From: Nageia nagi
Taxonomy: Eukaryota > Pinophyta
NCBI GenBank assembly: GCA_050084985.1
Contig: JBITNC010000001.1
Coordinates: forward strand, 122,822,001-122,886,000
Reading direction: 5' to 3'
DNA length: 64,000 nucleotides
Shown here: piece after piece, positions 46,085 to 58,020 of the stretch
Layout of the letters: each line of letters opens with the position of its first letter
Numbering within the stretch: position 1 is the first letter of the stretch
Translations under genes and position numbers: made by a program
Notes under the pieces: model-generated
What the model was told of the DNA's origin: nothing
Seen by the model: only the letters and a program-made list of their open reading frames with translations
Databases searched by the model: none

Positions 46085-46577
46085 TAAGAGGATTGAACTA
46101 TAACATGAACAATCCTAAAATAATAAGATCACATGAAAGCTCTCAATTCACATCTATCATACAAAGTAGTCTCACAAAGATAACACAAGATGTAAGTGGT
46201 TCCTCCAACTAGGAGTACATCCACTAACTAGATCTCTCTTCTTAACAAATATGAACTCTTATAATCATCCTACTCTTTTATTATAACTATTATCCTATAG
46301 CATAATGTTACTCCATAATTAGTGTGTAATTACAAAGAAGAAGCCTTCTATTTATAGGCCAAAATCTCTCTTTGGATCACCCTTTTATCCCATGTACAAA
46401 AGCATGAAATGCACATCTTTTTACCCAAGGGGCATTCTCATGATATGGAATGTAGAACAAGTTACATTATCATATTCATTTAAATACTAAAAGTATCAAA
46501 TGATACCCTTAAGTATTAATGAATTACATAGAATAGTATTACAAAACCTTTACAATAATACATTATACATTCCAACA
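46085..46577 (-). repeat. Cop-D 3' LTR
   Basis: 493 bp, plus strand taagaggattgaac...cattccaaca; pairs with 54761-55255. Confidence 0.95.
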
Positions 46578-46587
46578 CTCCCCTTAA
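46578..46587 (-). other. Cop-D polypurine tract
   Basis: Plus strand ctccccttaa, TTAAGGGGAG on the element strand, next to the LTR. Confidence 0.85.
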
Positions 46588-47288
46588 TGCAATATTGGGA
46601 TAGAGGGAATAAGAGAGAAGAAGAAAAGAAAATAAGAGAGTTATTCTCTAAATAGATACAATATATATAATAACGTTTTACATATTTATGATGTAAGAAT
46701 GATCTAGTTTGAAACTCACTACTTTGCCAAATACAATCATTAACCATAACTGGTTTCAATGTACATGGAGTAGTCATCCAACTAGAAGTCATAAAAAGTC
46801 TATAAGAGCCTGCGTACCTGAGGTAAGTAACCTACAATCTCAAAGGAACTTGAAAGTAATAAGCAAATAAAATAATAATATCAATTAAATGCAATATATT
46901 CATCTCAACAAGGATAGATGAATCACACAAATGCTTTCATGAATTGATCAATGGTGCAATATAAGTCATCATGAAGATGCCATGCCAAAAACTCATAGTC
47001 ATCTATTGTATATAAAACATGTGTTGGTTATCATTATAAAATAGAGCATGCACATATGATTTCCTCACCTATGGATAACTAAATAGTGCCAAAAGATATA
47101 TAAGATTTCCTCACATATGGATAACTAAAAAGTGTTAGATTGGCCAATCTTTTTGCTTTAAAAAATTGTACAAGTTCCTCATATAAAGCAAACTTATCAT
47201 GAAGGTGTACAACAAAATCAACACTATACAGCATAAAATTCTCCTAGGGGTGAAGTTATCATCATAAACATTAATTCAATATAAGAAT

Positions 47289-48004
47289 TCAAACTTCACT
47301 CCCCCTTAAGGGCAACTTCACCTACTTGATAGTATCTCTAAGCTTATCGAACTAAGCTTCTAAGAGGGGCTTGGTGAATAAATTAGTGAAGTTCAAGGTG
47401 GATGGATGATACTTAGGTGTATAATACCATCAAGAACCTTCTCCCTAATAAAATGGGCATGGATTTTCACATATTTTATTCTCTAATGGAACATAAGATT
47501 CTTAACCAAAGAAATAGCTAACTGATTATCTGAAGAAATCAAAGATGAACCACCTTGTTCATACCTAATTTGTTTTTAGAATATGCCTTATCCAAATAGA
47601 TTTCTAAGCTATAATAAACATTGCTCAGTATTTAGCTTCTATGGTTGAAAGAGAAATAGTAGATTACTTCTTGGGATACCAAAAGATAGCACTTAAACCA
47701 ATGCTAAACACATATGTAGAGGTTGATTTCCTATCATCTCTATCTCTATCATAATCAAAATTTGAGAATCTAAAGAGAACAAATGAGGATAAATTAGAAT
47801 ACTTGAGAGCAAGATCCTTAGTCCCTGCAACATACCTCAAGATTTGCTTAATAGTATTAAGGTGTTCAACATATAATTTTTATATGAATCATGCCATCAA
47901 ATTCAATGCAAAGGCAATATTTAGCCTAAATGTAGTCTAATACAAAAAAATACCATTTTATTTTTTATAAGCTATAGCATTAGCTAACTAAGAGTTGGAG
48001 CACA
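47289..48004 (-). pseudogene. Cop-D RNase H domain
   Basis: Aligns with Cop-C RNase H throughout. The pol stop is at 47289-47291 after the PIRGSEV-type ending. Frame breaks are frequent; no long open stretch survives. Confidence 0.75.
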
Positions 48005-48878
48005 AAGAAGTAATGATTCTAATAGAGATTGGGATTGTAGCATATCTACACTTACATTCTAAACTTCTACCAGATATCTGATATATACTTAGATTGATTA
48101 AGATAAGTACAATCCTTATATTATTATACTTACATTCCAAGGTAGTAGTGCAAGAGACTAAGATCAGTAATTTCAAATATTACCTTAAATTTGGATATGC
48201 ACTCTTGAATGATTTTATCATTATTTTCAATTATCAAAAGATCATCCACATAATAGAGAATCAAGACCATGTCTTTTCTTTGATTGAGCACATATAGATC
48301 GGAGTTAGAAAAATGCTTGAAGAAATTAATGTTTGCAAAGTACCCTAAAATCTTTCTATACCAAGCTTGAGGTGCTTGCTTAAGTCCATACAATGACTTT
48401 TTTAGCTTACACATAAGGACTCTTTACCTTCTACAATACATATTTCTAGTTGATTCATGAAGATTTTAGCATCTAAGTCACCATTGAAAAATGCACTCTT
48501 GACTTTAAGTTGAAAACATTTTCATCCTTGAACTATAGAAAGAGCAAGGATAATTCTTACAATAGGCATCTTTGCCACAAGAGTAAAGGCTTCCTCATAA
48601 TCTACACCATATTTTTGAGCAAAACCTTTATCTATTAACCTTGCCTTGTAATTCTCAATATCTCCAATTGAATTGAACTTGACCTTGTATATCCACTTAT
48701 TTTCAATCACATTCTTCTCATTGAGATAAAAAACCAAGTCCCAAGTTCTATTTTTCATAATCACCTCATACTCCACTTTCATGGCTTCCATCCAACACTC
48801 ATGCTTAGAAGTTTCTTTGAAGGTTGAGGGCTCATGCTTGTTATCAATATTAGCAAATAAGGATTTATTCAAGGTCAT
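48005..48878 (-). pseudogene. Cop-D reverse transcriptase
   Basis: 48878-48522 (118 codons) reads MTLNKSLFANIDNKHEPSTF, HECWMEAMKVEYE, TWDLV, NKWIYKVKFNSIGDIENYKA and QKYGVDYEEAFTLVAKMP, the N-terminal RVT_2 region. 48414-48130 continues CKLKKSLYGLKQAPQAWYRK to YVDDLLIIENND and LLHYYLGM with the active site intact. The short gap between them has a frameshift across the LDIKSAFLNGD block. Confidence 0.88.
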
Positions 48879-49059
48879 GCTTCTTGTTACCCTTTATGTT
48901 AAAGAATTTTATTCTCGAGGTGACTTGTCTACATCAATATTTAACCAACTAGGTGCAACTAAAGAGTCCTCTAGATCATCAACATGTTCATTGGAAGTAG
49001 ATTCATTAGAAAGTTTATAGAACTTTACATCCCTTGAAATGAATACTACTTTATAGGAT

Positions 49060-49956
49060 GGAAAATAGAGCTTCTAGCCTCTATGCTAACTTTTATAACC
49101 TACAAAGATGCATTTTTTAGCTCTTTTATCCAACTTTTTTTTTCTCAAAAATAATGAAGGAGAATGCTTCACAACCAAACACCCTAAGGTGAGAAATGTT
49201 AGATTTTCTTCTTGACCATGCCTCAAAAGGAGTTTAACTTTGAATGGCTTTTATGGGATACATATTCAAAATGTAAATAGCAGTGCTCATAGCTTCATCC
49301 CATAAGAAATTAAGAAGATTACCTAACATGCATCTAGCCATCTCTATAATTATTCTATTTTTCCTTTCAACAACATTGTTCTACTAAGAAGCGTAAGAAA
49401 TTGTAAATTATCTCTTGATTCCATACATAGCACAATAGTTATTGAACTCATTATTGTTATATTCTTCCCAATTATTTGATCTCAACATCTTAATTTTATG
49501 GTTAGTTTGATTCTCAACAAAGGCCTTAAAAATTTTAAAACTCTCAAAGGTTTGATCCTCGTGCTCAAGTAGATACCCAAAGGTCATCCTACTAAAGTCA
49601 TCAATGAAGTTCAATATGTAAGATGCTTCTCTAAGCAACTTAGTCTAAAACAGATCCATCAAATCTAAATCCACAAGTTGAATAGATTGAGATGCTCTTG
49701 TTGCCTTATTTTTTAAAAAATTTTATCTATGCATCTTGCCAAGAATGCACTTCTCGCATAGACCAACCAAAGGACAAATTAAAGGAAAACCTTCCACAAG
49801 TTCTTGGTCTTTCATGACTTGAATACTCTTGTAGTTAAGGTTCCTTAAATGATGGTGCCAAAGATTAACTCTAGAACACACATTAGAAGTAAGAGACATC
49901 TTTGATGGAACTTGATCCATGATGTAGAGGTTATCATTCACAAATCCTTTAACCAA
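49060..49956 (-). pseudogene. Cop-D integrase
   Basis: 49956-49723 carries the zinc region LWHHHLRNLNYKSIQVMKDQ...GLCEKCILGK with all HHCC ligands. 49638-49408 carries ASYILNFIDDFSRMTFGYLL, DQTFESFKIFKAFVENQTN and RSNNWEEYNNNEF, in which the second catalytic Asp is Asn. The C-terminal region reaches about 49060. Confidence 0.85.
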
Positions 49957-51232
49957 AGTGGCAAGTCCTTTCTTAATGCACTAGGATTGAGAGTCAAACT
50001 CAAAAGAGTACCCTTTTCTAGAAACTTGGATCATGGAGAGAAAGTTCATCCTTAACTTAGAAACATAGAGAATATTTTTAAGAATCTTTCTATGAATCAA
50101 CACACTTTCAATTCCTTGAATTTCAAGGGTGAAGTTATCACCTATCATAACTGCATCTTTTTTTATAATTATAAAAGTTTTAAAACTTTTTCTTTCCAAA
50201 GCATAGGTGATTAGTGTAACCAAAATCAACAATCCAATTAGATGAAAAAGAGTAAGACATGGAGTAGAGTGCCATAGTAAATTTAGTATGAATATCCTTT
50301 ATTTTGTAATTCTTTATATTTCCATTACTTTTGTATTTTTTATCTCTTTTCTTTTTATGGCAATCAACATCTTTGTGACCTTGGATGCCACAATAGTTAC
50401 AAGTACCATCAAACTTTTCCTTAAGATAAAGATTGTTTGCTTTGCTTTTTCCATCTCTTTGCTTGAAGTGGTTGTTGTTGTGATTGTTCTTACTACTATG
50501 GTTATTGTTTCTATTATTCCTACTATTATTGTAGCCATTGCCTCTTTTCTCAAACTTTTTAAAACAAGAAGGATAAGATTTATTTTGATGGTTGAACTTA
50601 TTATTGAAAGGAGTTTTGGTTGCTCTAAGAGCAACATTATTATCCTTAGGAGAAGAAATTAACACCTTATTGTTAAGGGTTTCTTCATGCTTCAATATCT
50701 ACCTAGAAAGGTTCTCAAGGGTGAAGACTTCTTTTTCATCATCAAGCCTTCTTTCCATAACCATTACAAAGATTTTAAACTTTGAAAAAAGGATTTGAAG
50801 AATGATTAAGACCATGAACTCATCATTGATCCAATTTCATATACAAGCAACAAGTTGGGTCCTTAGGTCAATTATTTTGTTCAAATAGATAGCCATATTT
50901 TTATTTTTCTCTTGATAAGATTTAAACAACTTTTGGAGAATGGTAAATCTTATTGCAAAGTTTGAACCAAGGTAGATTTACTTAAGCTTATCCTAAGCTT
51001 CCTTTGTTGAGGTTGAAGAGGAAATCATTAAGAGCACATCATCTAAAATTACATAGTAAATCACATTCTTTATATTGTAAGCCTCTAGTACCTTCTCATC
51101 TATAGGAGGTACAAGATCCTTACTCATTATTTTCCAAAGATTCCTTACCTACAATTCAGCTCTCATCTATGGTTTCCAAATTTCAAATTTAAAACCATCG
51201 AGAATGTGTTTGGAAAAAAAAGATTCTTCCAT
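49957..51232 (-). pseudogene. Cop-D gag and protease
   Basis: Gag would start at the ATG on 51232 (reverse of cat 51230-51232), as in Cop-B. 50695-50180 (171 codons) holds the gag C-terminus: Asn-rich linker, then CNYCGIQGHKDVDC, a complete CX2CX4HX4C zinc knuckle, the only intact one in the window, then the protease start NWIVDFGYTNHLCF (DSG changed to DFG). Protease continues in another frame at 50232-49981 (FTLEIQGIESVLIHRKILKN). Confidence 0.85.
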
Positions 51233-51693
51233 TTTATACACAAGAATGTGAAAAATAATAAGCATATGATTTAATAAATAATATTAAATGTTAAGTTTTA
51301 ACTAAGTAAATAACATATGTTATATTTAACACTAAAGACATGCTTGATTTGATTCACAAGTGCAAATATTTTACAACTCAAATAATAACCCATGTACCCA
51401 AATACATTTCTCATCTCAAAAATCATGGATGTAGGGTGATATTATTGAAGCTTGTTTTCTTATCTAAAATTAGGTCTTCACCTAAATGCCCACACAAGAG
51501 GAGCCCAAGTACTACCAATCCTTAATCAATTCATCTTGGTCTATTTTATGCTCTCACAAAGAGAAGTACTTACTATTTTCTAAAGTTATGATATTTATTA
51601 GATCAACCAAATTATTAATCTTGATTAGGTTTCAATTTGTTCTCTTAGATTATCAAGATAATCCCTAAATGGATGTATGGATATGTGGTATCA

Positions 51694-51876
51694 CTACACA
51701 CATACTTGTCCACATATTAGAGTTAAATATGGACCAATAGAGGACTTAGAGGTAATTGAGAAGTACAAATTTTTCACCACTTGGATCATCAAACTTAAAG
51801 GCTCTAGTCTACCTATTCTCACCTCATGGCTCCCTAAACAAGTCATGTTGTAGAATGTACATGGAGATGTGTTCAT
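51694..51876 (-). other. Leader reading frame, Cop-D copy
   Basis: 60 codons starting MNTSPCTFYNMTCLGSHEV with RIGRLEPLSLMIQVVKNLY following. Closest to the Cop-B and Cop-C versions. Confidence 0.4.
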
Positions 51877-54228
51877 TTTAGGTGGTTGATTACATCAATG
51901 TTTGTGTTTTTATTTGCATAAGCAAATAAATCAAAGTGCAAAACATGAAGTAAAAGAGCATAAGTAAAACATCATTCATTCAAAATTAGAAACCCAAGTG
52001 TCCAATGGGTTTTTTTAACTAACTCCTAAAAGACATCTTTACATCATTCCTTTTTTTTTTGGCACAAGTCCATTCTATACTTTGCAAAAAAAATGAGGCA
52101 ACAATGATTTAAGTTATAAACATGCATCATTCCATAACTTAAGTAATAAATATGCACCATTCATAACTTAAAAAAAAATCAAGTAATAAATATGCATCAT
52201 TCATAAGTTAAAAAAAGATATGCACCATTCCTATAATTTAACTTTGCACAAGGAATAAATACATAAGCATAAACTAAATACTCAAGCATAAATATGCATT
52301 ATTTCCATAATATTCATAAGTTTAACTTTGCATAAAAAGAGAAAAAATACTTAGCATGCATCAATCCATAGTTTAAAAAATTAAGTAATAAGCATGCATC
52401 ATTGACTTAGAAAAAATATTCCTAAGCATTAACTTAAAAAATTTAACTCCTAAGCATAAGCATGCATCATTTATACATTTTTATAATTTCATAAGTAAGT
52501 ATGTAGTATTTTATTACTTTTCATGAGTTAACTTTGCAAAATGCATTAAGCTTAAAAAATTAAGTAGGTAAGCATAAAATATTCCATCATGCATAAGTAA
52601 ATTTGATAACTATGCATAATTACTTAGAATCTAAGGATTTATTTTTGGATCTTAAAAAAAGTAAGTAAATATTATAAAATTTCCCCCTTATTTTACTTAA
52701 AAAAAGATCCCTAAAGATAGCATACTAACTTAGCATAGCAATTTATCTTTAAATTCCTTCTAAGTATACATCTATTGCAAAACAATTCCCCCCTTGTTAA
52801 AAAAAATTAAGTTTCCCTTTTCTTCAATAAAAGCTTAGTAAAATTTTATCATATCAAAGGTACAAATATCTTAAAATTACTTTTACCAAAGTAAATTGTA
52901 AGAATTAGTTAAGGCAATAGAAGGAAATTTATAAATATTCTTAAATTTCCTTTTTATTTTTAATTTTATCAAGTAGTTAAAAAATAAGCCATCCTTGCAA
53001 AAATTAAATGAAGTAAGACACTTACTCCATTTATGCATTTAATATGATATAGATAAACCCAACACTCCACCTACATCCATTGGTTTTATCATTAAATTTA
53101 ATGCTACTTTTAAAATTTTACTCCATGTATCTAATTATGAGTAAGAGAAAAGGAACTTGCTTGATAAGTAAGCAAGAACATTAATGGAGTGCCAAAAAAA
53201 TAGGTAAGAACCTTAAAAAAAAATTTAATAATACAAAACTTGTATTGATCACTAAGGAAAAAAAACAACCATAGGCTAGTGAGGGTGGCGAGCAGGTTGC
53301 AAGTAAATAGAATGCCAGTGAAAGAAAAGGCATAGAGGAAAAGGGCCATGAAAAATAGCTAAGGGAGGGTTTGAAATCCCTCAAAGACATGGAGTCTATA
53401 TATTAAAGGTGATAGAAGGAAAGCTATAGTTACAAAAGCCACCCCAAGGCTATAGTGATGCTATGAGCAAAGGAAGGTAAAATCAAAGGCAATAGCGACC
53501 AAGAGGCAAGGTGGAGGTGAGGAGAACTAAGAGGCAAGGTGAACATAAGAGTGGCCATAGAAGGTAGTTGATGAGGGGGTGAGAGTGGAATCAATATTGC
53601 AATGGCTACCAACAGATAGTTGAGGTAGATAACAATAAACCAATAGAAGAATTGATGGAGAATAATGCATTGGTAGGTCAAATAGAGTGAGATCCAAAAA
53701 CTTTACATTTGAATGTTGAATATAAATAGAGCGATTAATCTATGCAATTATTTAAACCTATAGATAAACTTTCCATTTTCTAATTTACATTAAATTTAAA
53801 GGTGTAGAAGGTTGACAAGTTGCCTAAAATGGCTTTCAACTATTTTCAAAAAAGGTTTTCATGTCTCTAAGTCCTTTGAATAATTTGGTGGTAATTGTCC
53901 TTCATTTTTGTAATCTTAGCTTCCTTATTTTCCCTCTAGATGCTGCATAGCTTTGTTATTATTTCAACCAATACCATGAGAAAAAAACACATATGCATTT
54001 AAATGTGTCATCAATTTTACTAAAAAGGAAAACATTGTTGTGAAGTGGTCACAACATGAAGGAAGAGTGCTCGGCCTTGAGCAAAGAGTTGGGGAGAGGC
54101 CAAAGTTAGTGTCCGATCAAAGAGAAATTCATGTGCCATCCTTTAAAGGTTTTTGATGAAAAAAAATCTTAATTATATATTTTTATCACACTAGTTTTTA
54201 AAAAACTGGCCCTAAAACTTTTTTTTAA

Positions 54229-54251
54229 ATATATATATATATATATATATA
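54229..54251. repeat. (AT)n microsatellite
   Basis: Eleven and a half AT units in the Cop-D leader, after a poly-T/A run. Confidence 0.95.
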
Positions 54252-54746
54252 CCATGGAAAAATAATATAGCTAGTATATTAAAGGAGAGAGATGATTATT
54301 TTCAAACAAAATATGATTGTTTTCAAACAACATTTATTAAACAAAAAAGGAAGTAATATTATTTAATATTAGTTTTATTTATGCTTATTATATCAATAAT
54401 AACTCTCCTTTAAAAAAACAAATTGTAAGAATGTATTTTATATTTTACAACCACCTTTTAAGAAATGCTCATACCCTTCATTTTATAGCAATATATAAAA
54501 AAATGCAACTATCATAAAGATTGTTAGTATAAAATAAATTGCATCATATATTGCTATTTTTAAGCAAATGTTGTAATAAATTTACCTAACACATCACTAA
54601 ATATGTTAGTGATAAGTATTGATTAAAAAAATATAGGAGAGTAAGTAAGAGGTTATACCTTCAAAGGTTTTACCTCACATGGATGAAGAAAGATGAAGCC
54701 TCCAAGATAAGTAGTTTCCAAGGATATGAAAAAGAGCCTCAAAGTT

Positions 54747-54758
54747 GCTCTAATACCA
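54747..54758 (-). other. Cop-D primer binding site
   Basis: Plus strand gctctaatacca, one mismatch from the iMet-tRNA type site, two bases from the 5' LTR. Confidence 0.87.
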
Positions 54759-54760
54759 AA

Positions 54761-55255
54761 TGAAAGAATTCAACTATAACATGAACAATCTTAAACTACT
54801 AGGATCACATAAAAGCTCTCAATTCACATCTAACTATCAAACAAAGTAATCTCACAAAGATAACATAAGATGTAAGTGGTTCCTCCAACTAGGAGTGCAT
54901 CCAATAACTAGATCTCTCTTCTTAACAAATATGAATTCTTAGAATCCTCCTACTCTTTTCTCTTAACCACTATGCTAGAGCATAACTTTACTCCATAATT
55001 GGAATGTAATCACAAAGAAGGATTCTATTATTTATAGGCCAAAATCCCTCTTTGGATCACCCTTTTATCCAATGTACAAAAGCATGACATGCACATCCTT
55101 TTACCCAAGGGGCATGATAACATAAAGTGTAAAACAAATTACATTATCATATTCATTTAAATACTTAAGGTATTAAATCATATCCTTAAGTATTAGTGAA
55201 TTTACATAGAAGATTATGACAAATCCTTAACAATAATGCATTATACATTCCAACA
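54761..55255 (-). repeat. Cop-D 5' LTR
   Basis: 495 bp, plus strand tgaaagaattcaac...cattccaaca; partner of 46085-46577. Confidence 0.95.
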
Positions 55256-55260
55256 AGGTT
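55256..55260. repeat. Target site duplication, right of Cop-D
   Basis: aggtt, partner of aggtc at 46080-46084. Confidence 0.8.
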
Positions 55261-56950
55261 GGGCTAAGTATTAGTGAATTAGCATAGATGGTTGGTTTTA
55301 CTGAGTAACTAGGGATTGTTGTGGAGCTGTTGAAGAAGAAGCTCTAGTTTGAACATGATTAACTTATTCTTCAGCATATTTTGAAAGCTAAAAATTTACC
55401 ATGTCAAGATCAATAGCAGGATCTAATGGAGGTTCTACCATTTGGTATGAATGTAATCCCAAAGATTGATGTTGATAAATCACACATGAGTTTGAAAAAT
55501 GAGTATCTAAACATGGGGAACACCATTCTGTAATGCCCAGAGTAACACTTTGTATAGAACTAGTTATAACAACATTTTGAATTATTTTTGGGGCACTTGA
55601 TTGTTCTAGCTAGATTATTTTGGGCTAGAATCTAGGTTGATATAGATTATCATATCTTCTATAATTAAAACCCTGATTCTACCTTTCTTATAGAGTGAGC
55701 TTATTGGTAAGGTTCCTAATAGTTATCTCCAATTACCTTATCCTTTCCTCTTCTTTAAATTTGAGATCAGTATTAGCATTAGTGGATGTAAGAGTAGGTA
55801 ATATTGGTATCTAATTCTAAATAATAGGCTTAGGAAGAGGTGGTAAGGCTAAAACTTTAAGATGAGTAATTTAAGGGACTTATTTATTAGTTAAGTTAGG
55901 AAATAATGACATAATAGCTCTAGGCTACATATTTCCAAAGGATACCAAGGTATACTTAGAAGTTTTTACTATCTAGTAAACATCAAGGAAGGTATCTCTT
56001 AACATAACAATGAGCGTATTAAGGTTTGGAAGAAAGGCCTTCCTATAATATACTAGATCTTGCACTTGTTGGTCTAATCCTAATTGGAATAGACTTCTAT
56101 GTTATCTCCAATATAATGTTAAAATCATCAATGGACTCATGAGGATGTCTTTTAATGCATGCTATAAGGCTAAGAAATGTACTATCATCACCATTTGTAG
56201 CAAATATTTTTATTAAAGCTTGACATAACTCTCCCTATGAATTTATAGATTGAGGTGTGAGAGTTATGAACCATTCAACTACTTTGCCTTCAAAAGAGTG
56301 TGATAATAACCTAGTCATCATAGTTTCATCATTGATATTAGAGCTTGAAGCTAATAAGGATACATCTTGATAATGTTCATACAGTGTTTTACCAGATCCA
56401 TCATACTTAGGAAAAACTTTGAATGTTGCTTGAGGTATAGAAGGGGAGTTAGCAGCAACGACCAAAGGGTGGCCATTATTTCAAGCACAAAAATATACTA
56501 ATTGAGCAATGATAGGAGTATTGGTAGAAAGTGAAGGAATTTTTAGGATTGAATCAAATATAGCTGACAGTGGGATTACCCTTAAGGGAACTATTAGGGA
56601 TACAACCTATGAAATCTTACACCTAATTCTCCTAAGAGAAACTAATAGCTCTTGAAACCTAGGCTTTCTAAGGGAATTTGTGGCACTAATTCTAGTAAGT
56701 ATACATTTTGAAGGTGCCAAGGTTCAAAATATTGATAGGTAAATAATAGAGTTGAAAATAAGGTTAAAATAACCATATAATCATTGAAGAATCAAATTGA
56801 TAGCCCACCAAACATAGTTATCTTGCCTATTTACATCCGTAAAATATGGAATTTTAGTTCACATATCATTAGGCATGCCAAAAATAGAAGTGTTTATTAT
56901 TTATTGTTATAATGTAACCTCAAAGGGTTTGGTCTAATTGAGTTCTCCAT
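55256..56950 (-). pseudogene. Gyp-2 gag
   Basis: The open part, 56465-56235, reads PQATFKVFPKYDGSGKTLYE, HYQDVSLLA, MMTRLLSHSFEGKVVEWFIT and LTPQSINS, the capsid-like part of gypsy gag (the SFEGKVVEWF block corresponds to the L-x-G-x-A-x-x-W-F motif). The frame continues leftward (GDDSTFLSLIACIKRHPHES) with stops up to the Cop-D junction. A possible start is the ATG at 56950 (MENSIRPNPLRLHY). Gag would form the particle. I could not identify a zinc knuckle. Confidence 0.75.
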
Positions 56951-57649
56951 TGCCTGCAATAGTAGGTTCCTTGAAAGAGCAAAATATGGTGAGAATGTGC
57001 TAGTGTTGGTTTTCTACTCAATCTCTAGGTTATAGGTTGGTTCCTATCTATTATGGAGGTTAAAAATAATAATAAATAGATAAAAATCATAGAGTTATAG
57101 GAAATATATTAACAAATCAAACTAAAACTAAAGTAATAAGTTCACAGCTTGAGCATTGCAACAAAATCAGCAATCCATATCCAAGATTAAGATTAGTGAG
57201 ATATCTTACCCTTAGGGTATCACATCACAATACATAGCCACAACTTAAGATATCATCTTATACATAACATCTACAAAAGAAATAAATAACCAATTATTAT
57301 ATAAGGGTAAAGCATTATCTATTTGCATTATCATATAGGAAAGTATCTTACACATCTAGGAAAATTTGGTAGAATGTTCAACCTGTTTGATTTCTAATAG
57401 TTTACCATTTATACATTTACATGCCTTGGTGGGTTTTTGTCTATCATTAATATACATAATTACTCATATTGATTGAAACAAGAAAAGGAAACTATTTACA
57501 ATAAATTTTACAACTATGTTAGATTACACAATGAATAAGTACCAACAATATGACTATCTAAGAATTCAAATTTTTTAACAATCATATTCATTGACCTATA
57601 ATCCTCATGACATGTCATTGATTACTTCTTATTCATCCTTGTAGTTGAT
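56951..57649. other. Region between Gyp-2 gag and PPR fragment
   Basis: AT-rich, no coding signal. By position it should contain the Gyp-2 leader, PBS and 5' LTR, but I could not identify a PBS or match it to the left side. Confidence 0.4.
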
Positions 57650-57895
57650 TGAAGATGGTACTATCTCTACATCATGCATCTTGTCAAATAATTTGCATGC
57701 CTTCTCTATCCTTCCATATTTTGCATACATGTGTATCATGGAATTAACAATTCTAAAGCTGTAAAGTTACACATACAAGGAGAACACTTGCAAAGGTTAT
57801 TGAATTTGGTCTAAAACTTGTCAATTGCATTTTCTAAATATACTTAAGTATGTCTAAACCATACCCATTTTAAGCATATCCTATAATCTCTTGTG
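57650..57895 (-). pseudogene. Pentatricopeptide repeat (PPR) gene fragment
   Basis: Minus-strand translation from 57895 gives QEIIGYA-stop-NGYGLDILKYI, then KMQLTSFRPNSITFASVL, and, after a short gap and frame change, VNSMIHMYAKYGRIEKACKL and FDKMHDVEIVPS to about 57650. These are two consecutive PLS-type PPR motifs (compare the general patterns MIAGYxQNG..PNSxTFxSVL and NxLIDMYAKxGxIExAxxLF). PPR proteins are organelle RNA-binding factors encoded by host genes. Only about 80 codons are present, with stops and a deletion, so it is a decayed fragment. It lies between Gyp-2 and Gyp-1 and may have been captured by a transposon. Confidence 0.75.
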
Positions 57896-58020
57896 TTTTT
57901 GGTTATGATCTATCTACTACAAGAAAAGCATATATTCATATATATTTTTTGTTTTCTATTACATCACCATCATCTTGGAGAACAAAGTTGATAATGCTAG
58001 AGGGGGTCCACCTAGAGTGG
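57896..58020. other. Junction toward Gyp-1
   Basis: No motif recognised; the point where the inserted DNA ends and Gyp-1 resumes lies about here. Confidence 0.4.

Larger units (their letters stand above)
51233..54746 (-). other. Cop-D 5' untranslated leader
   Basis: 3.5 kb without a recognised domain: the shared short frame (51876-51694), the TTAAG/AAGCATGCAT block (about 52090-52620), a G-rich part (about 53260-53680) with three 69-83 codon minus-strand frames of no known family, an AT microsatellite at 54229, and AT-rich DNA to the PBS. Confidence 0.7.
46085..55255 (-). mobile_element. Cop-D, full-length Ty1/copia element
   Basis: A complete 9.17 kb minus-strand element with two ~494 bp LTRs, PPT, all pol domains, gag, leader and PBS, flanked by a near-perfect five-base target duplication. 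It separates gag from protease in Gyp-2. It is the best reference copy in the window for this family: one unit of the 110-bp repeat, an uninterrupted RT order and an intact CCHC knuckle. It still has frameshifts in every domain. Confidence 0.95.
30765..56950 (-). mobile_element. Gyp-2, Ty3/gypsy element split by Cop-C and Cop-D
   Basis: Minus-strand gypsy element of a lineage different from Gyp-1. Own parts: accessory frame 30765-34639, integrase 35160-36500, RNase H and RT to 37531, RT N-terminus from 43957, extra RNase H, protease to 46084, gag 55256-56950. Cop-C and Cop-D interrupt it with five-base target duplications. Outer limits are not proven: no LTR pair could be matched, so the stated ends are those of recognisable coding sequence. 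It is inserted in Gyp-1 somewhere between about 29716 and 58020. Confidence 0.75.
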
